Assembly: GCA_031278575.1 (NCBI GenBank)
Contig: JAITKD010000077.1
Coordinates: 1 to 15,923, forward strand
Origin: Spirochaetaceae bacterium
GTDB lineage: Bacteria; Spirochaetota; Spirochaetia; Treponematales; Breznakiellaceae
Direction of reading: 5' to 3'
Length of the DNA stretch: 15,923 nt
Below, piece by piece: positions 13,161 through 15,923 of the stretch (positions within the stretch are counted from its first letter, which is position 1; each line of letters starts with the position of its first letter). A model generated the notes under the pieces. That model was given only the letters and a program-made list of their open reading frames with translations. It ran no database searches and had not been told where the DNA came from. The position numbers were made by a program, and so were the translations under genes.

Positions 13161-14752
13161 CCTTTACCCATAATGAACGGATTTTGATCCTTGGCGCGGG
13201 GATCATGCAGGGGCCTGCCCTGAGGATAGCCAAGGAAATGGGACTTAAAACCGCGGCCGTAGACGGGGATCCCCGGGCTCCCAACGCGCCCCTGGCGGAT
13301 CGTTTCGAGTGTATTGATCTCAAGGATACGGAGGGGATCACCGCTTTTGGGCGGCTGCTCCAGGCCGAAGGGGGGCTTTCGGGGATAATGACCGCGGGAA
13401 CCGACTTTTCCGCATCCGTCGCCTATGCGGCGGAAAAACTGGGCCTGCCGGGGATCCCCTACGAAGCGGCCCTCAACGCCTCGGATAAGGAACGGATGCG
13501 CCGGTGTTTTAAACAGGCCGGCTTGCCCTCCCCGGAATTTATAGTCCTCCGGCAGCGTCCTGAACCGGGATTTGCCCTTCCCTTTGGGTATCCGGTGGTG
13601 GTAAAACCGGTGGATAACATGGGGGGCCGGGGCTGCCGCAGGGTGGATTCCCCGGCCGGCCTGGAACCGGCGGTACAGGATGCCCTCAAGTTTTCCCGAT
13701 CCGGCAGGGTCATAGTGGAGGAATATATGGACGGGCCGGAATTTTCCCTGGACGCCGTGGTGTACCAGGGGGAAATCACCCTCTGCGGCTTTGCGGATCG
13801 GCACATCTATTTCCCCCCCTATTTTATTGAGATGGGTCATACCATGCCCAGCGGCCTGGACGACCAATCTCGGGCCCTGGTCCGGGAAGCGTTTACCGCG
13901 GGGATCCGGGCGCTGGGTATTATCCAGGGAGCCGCCAAGGGGGATCTCAAACTCAGTTCCCGGGGCCCTATGATCGGGGAAATCGCCGCCCGCCTCTCCG
14001 GGGGATATATGTCGGGCTGGACCTACCCCTACGCTTCGGGGGTGGAACCGACCCGGGGGGCAATCCTGGCCGCCCTGGGGATACGGCCCGAAACGCCGGC
14101 CCCCTATCGGAATTGGACCAGCGCGGAACGGGCTTTTATCTCTATCCCCGGCAGGATCCGGTCCATCCGGGGGTTGGAAGAGGCGGGAACCGCCGGATAT
14201 GTCAGGGACCTTTTCCTCAGGGTCCAGGCCGGGGATCGGGTCCGTTTCCCCGAAAACAACGTGGGTAAGTGCGGTAACATCATCAGCGCCGCCCCTTCCC
14301 GGGAAACCGCCGTGGCCGCGGCGGAAGGGGCGGCCCGTTTCATTGGAATCCGTCTTGAAGCGCCGGACGGGGAAACGGAAGCCTTCCTCACCGGAGGTCC
14401 CTTCCCCGGGCAGACAACTCCGGCGGAACCTATTCCTCCTGCTTTTCAGGTTCCCTCGCCGGTTCTGGATCGGCTTTTTGCCCTGCCCGAACCGGCGGTT
14501 CCCCCCGGCGGGACCGGGGATTTTTTCATCCTTCCCTTCCCGGAATTCACCGAATCGGGCATTCAGGACTATATGGGCAGGTCCGTGGAAACGTCCCTTG
14601 CCATGGTACGGGATTTAACCGGGCGCCCCCTTCCCCTCGGGGCGGAAAACGATATGAAGGGGATCCCCCTGGGACGGAGTTTTTGGGCCGCCCTGATCCG
14701 CGGCGGCTACCAGGGGGGGGCATATTGGGTGGATCGTTTGGTTTATCAATAA
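13157..14752 (+). CDS. ATP-grasp domain ligase of the sugar-modification operon
   Basis: The 531-residue product has the full ATP-grasp layout, related to biotin-carboxylase-like and D-Ala-D-Ala-like ligases. There is an N-terminal Rossmann pre-grasp domain (ILILGAGIMQGPALRIAKEM), then YPVVVKPVDNMGGRGC with the nucleotide-binding Lys150 and glycine-rich loop, then IVEEYMDGPEFSLD (Glu188/Glu189), then IGEIAARLSGGY with the metal-binding Glu275. Such enzymes activate a carboxylate as an acyl phosphate and join it to an amine or thiol, so it could attach an amino acid or acid group to an amino sugar; that is inference. The last ~110 residues match nothing I recognise. A strong AGGAGG at 13146-13151 and the ATGA overlap with the methyltransferase stop support the start. 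Confidence 0.85.
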   Translation: MTFTHNERILILGAGIMQGPALRIAKEMGLKTAAVDGDPRAPNAPLADRFECIDLKDTEGITAFGRLLQAEGGLSGIMTAGTDFSASVAYAAEKLGLPGIPYEAALNASDKERMRRCFKQAGLPSPEFIVLRQRPEPGFALPFGYPVVVKPVDNMGGRGCRRVDSPAGLEPAVQDALKFSRSGRVIVEEYMDGPEFSLDAVVYQGEITLCGFADRHIYFPPYFIEMGHTMPSGLDDQSRALVREAFTAGIRALGIIQGAAKGDLKLSSRGPMIGEIAARLSGGYMSGWTYPYASGVEPTRGAILAALGIRPETPAPYRNWTSAERAFISIPGRIRSIRGLEEAGTAGYVRDLFLRVQAGDRVRFPENNVGKCGNIISAAPSRETAVAAAEGAARFIGIRLEAPDGETEAFLTGGPFPGQTTPAEPIPPAFQVPSPVLDRLFALPEPAVPPGGTGDFFILPFPEFTESGIQDYMGRSVETSLAMVRDLTGRPLPLGAENDMKGIPLGRSFWAALIRGGYQGGAYWVDRLVYQ

Positions 14753-14757
14753 AAAAC

Positions 14758-14763
14758 AGGAGG
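14758..14763 (+). promoter_or_regulatory. Distant ribosome binding site of the amidase gene
   Basis: A perfect AGGAGG lies 14 bases before ATG 14778, longer than the usual 5-9. No closer start codon exists in the amidase frame, and the later in-frame candidates (CTG 14895, ATG 14931) are preceded by palindromes rather than by a Shine-Dalgarno site. Confidence 0.6.
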
Positions 14764-14777
14764 AATTTCGAGACATC

Positions 14778-15923
14778 ATGACCGGTGGAAAAGGACGGTT
14801 CGGTATTGGACTTGTTCAAGAACCCCATGGTTCTCGAACAAGTCTCGCAAAATGGGGAACATTTTGCTGTTTTTTATCGGAATTTGTTCAAAAACTGAAG
14901 TTTTTGAACAACGCTATTATTTTCCTCTTTATGGCATTTTCCGGGGCATTTCTTTTGGCGCAAACGCCGAATCAGAAGGCCCTTGAAAAAAATGAAAAAA
15001 TTCTTGCCCTGGACGAAACCTTAACCCGGCTTGGGGCGGAACTCTCCTGGGATCCCTTTTTTGGCTCCGGGATTTTATCTGTTTCCGGACACTACGCCGT
15101 TTTTGAGACGGGGAACGCCGGGGAGGAGGGGTTCCTCTTAATTGACGGCCGGGAACTTTTCCTGGTTCCGGCCCCGTACCTGGAAGGGGGGCTCCTCCGT
15201 TTCCCTGACGCCTTTGTAACCTCCCTCGGGGAGCGTCTGGACAGGGCCCTTCAGGACACCCGGTTCCGAATCGCCGCGATTATCCTGGATCCCGGCCATG
15301 GCGGCAGGGATACCGGGGCGGTGGGGAATCATGTGCTGGACGGAAAACAGGTCCGGGTCGTTGAAAAAGATATTACCCTCAAGGTTTCCCTGGATATTTA
15401 TTCCCGGCTGACATCGAGTTTTCCCGACAAACGGATCCTCCTCACCCGGGATACCGATACCTATCCTACCTTGGAAGACCGGGTAACCATAGCCAATTCG
15501 GTTTCCCTGAAGGAAAACGAGGCCATTCTGTTCATATCTATCCACGCCAACGCCTCCATGAATAAAAATGCCCGGGGATATGAGGTATGGTATCTTACTC
15601 CGGAATACCGCAGGACCGTCATTGACGAGGAAAAATATGACGATCCCCGTGAAATTATATCCATCCGCAACGCCATGCTGGAGGAGGAATTTACTACCGA
15701 AAGCATCATGATGGCCCAATTTATTATGAACCGTTTTAAGGAACAGGTTGGCTCCCGCTTGCCCTCCCGGGGTATCAAGGCGGAGGAATGGTTTGTGGTC
15801 CGGAATGCCCGGATGCCCTCGGTTTTGGTGGAATTGGGGTTTGTCACCAACGAAGCGGACGCCCGGCTTATGATCAACGACAGCTACTTGAAGAATTTTT
15901 CAGAGGCGATATATAATGGTATA
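14778..15923 (+). CDS. N-acetylmuramoyl-L-alanine amidase (Amidase_3 family), 3' end beyond window
   Basis: The visible 382 residues contain a zinc amidase of the Amidase_3/AmiC type, which cuts the bond between MurNAc and L-Ala of peptidoglycan. DPGHGGRDTGAVG (from residue 171) supplies zinc ligand His174, VVEKD supplies Glu196, SIHANAS supplies His256 and VLVELGFVTN supplies the catalytic Glu352. A hydrophobic segment, NNAIIFLFMAFSGAFLLAQ, ends in a plausible signal-peptidase site, so the enzyme should act in the periplasm. Before it lie ~45 residues encoded largely by three palindromes (14809-14911), an unusual N-terminus for a signal peptide. Translation may start at ATG 14778 (AGGAGG upstream, spacing 14), or nearer the hydrophobic segment. 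The gene starts 25 bases after the ATP-grasp stop and reads on with it, so it is probably in the same operon. The frame is open to the window end. Confidence 0.88.
   Translation, partial: MTGGKGRFGIGLVQEPHGSRTSLAKWGTFCCFLSEFVQKLKFLNNAIIFLFMAFSGAFLLAQTPNQKALEKNEKILALDETLTRLGAELSWDPFFGSGILSVSGHYAVFETGNAGEEGFLLIDGRELFLVPAPYLEGGLLRFPDAFVTSLGERLDRALQDTRFRIAAIILDPGHGGRDTGAVGNHVLDGKQVRVVEKDITLKVSLDIYSRLTSSFPDKRILLTRDTDTYPTLEDRVTIANSVSLKENEAILFISIHANASMNKNARGYEVWYLTPEYRRTVIDEEKYDDPREIISIRNAMLEEEFTTESIMMAQFIMNRFKEQVGSRLPSRGIKAEEWFVVRNARMPSVLVELGFVTNEADARLMINDSYLKNFSEAIYNGI
14809..14844. repeat. Palindrome with accccatggt core (copy 2), inside the amidase 5' coding region
   Basis: gacttgttc-a-agaacc pairs with ggttct-c-gaacaagtc around a short ccat centre, giving a near-perfect 36-base palindrome. 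It matches the intergenic copy at 4833-4866. Here it lies in the amidase reading frame and encodes LVQEPHGSRTSL. Confidence 0.8.
14847..14867. repeat. Second palindrome of the amidase 5' array
   Basis: gcaaaatg (14847-14854) pairs perfectly with cattttgc (14860-14867) around the loop gggaa. It directly follows the first palindrome and is in the amidase reading frame (AKWGTFC). I found no second copy in the window. Confidence 0.6.
14884..14911. repeat. Palindrome with aactgaagtt core (copy 2), inside the amidase 5' coding region
   Basis: ttgttcaaaaact (14884-14896) pairs perfectly over 13 bases with agtttttgaacaa (14899-14911) across a GA tip. It shares the aactgaagtt core with the palindrome at 521-551. 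In the amidase frame it encodes FVQKLKFLNN, which gives the basic residues just before the hydrophobic signal segment. Confidence 0.8.

Overview
The window reads as chromosomal DNA of a spirochaete of the genus Treponema, most likely of the termite-gut type. The grounds are a radical SAM/SPASM protein of the spirochaete-specific 'spiro-SPASM' kind, a family of abundant intergenic palindromes, an InlB-B-repeat lipoprotein of a style common in these bacteria, and GC-rich coding sequence (many CGG, GGG and CCC codons) against AT-rich intergenic repeats. The genus call is inference from gene content; no 16S or similar marker is present.

Region 1 (1-4800) is accessory. It holds two envelope genes on the minus strand: a large lipoprotein with eight InlB-type repeats and a C-terminal sulfatase-modifying-factor-like domain (597-3707), and a small outer-membrane beta-barrel protein (4048-4512). 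Both sit among copies of a ~124-bp repeat made of three consecutive hairpins (1-111, 112-234, 3757-3880, 3881-3958, and an inverted, deleted copy at 4680-4764). Stem bases differ in compensating pairs between copies while one 9-nt loop stays constant.

Region 2 (4972-8064) is housekeeping: a short protein with a C-terminal J domain (minus strand), then divergently proS (prolyl-tRNA synthetase, bacterial type with editing insert), then a tRNA-Arg(CCG) with its own probable promoter.

Region 3 (8065-15923) is a compact plus-strand operon of six genes. Its first five overlap at every junction, three of them by ATGA. In order: spiro-SPASM protein (nucleotidyltransferase-like domain fused to a radical SAM/SPASM enzyme), a family 2-like glycosyltransferase, an SpsF/NeuA-like cytidylyltransferase, a fusion of a PseG-like domain with a SAM-dependent methyltransferase, an ATP-grasp ligase, and an N-acetylmuramoyl-L-alanine amidase that runs off the window. 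Read together, genes 1-5 look like a pathway that makes, CMP-activates, methylates and ligates an unusual sugar and transfers it to an acceptor. Flagellin is a reasonable guess because Treponema flagellins are glycosylated, but nothing here proves the acceptor. This operon is the best candidate for an undescribed system in the window.

A second oddity is a run of three palindromes (14809-14911) lying in frame inside the 5' end of the amidase gene and apparently supplying part of its signal-peptide region.
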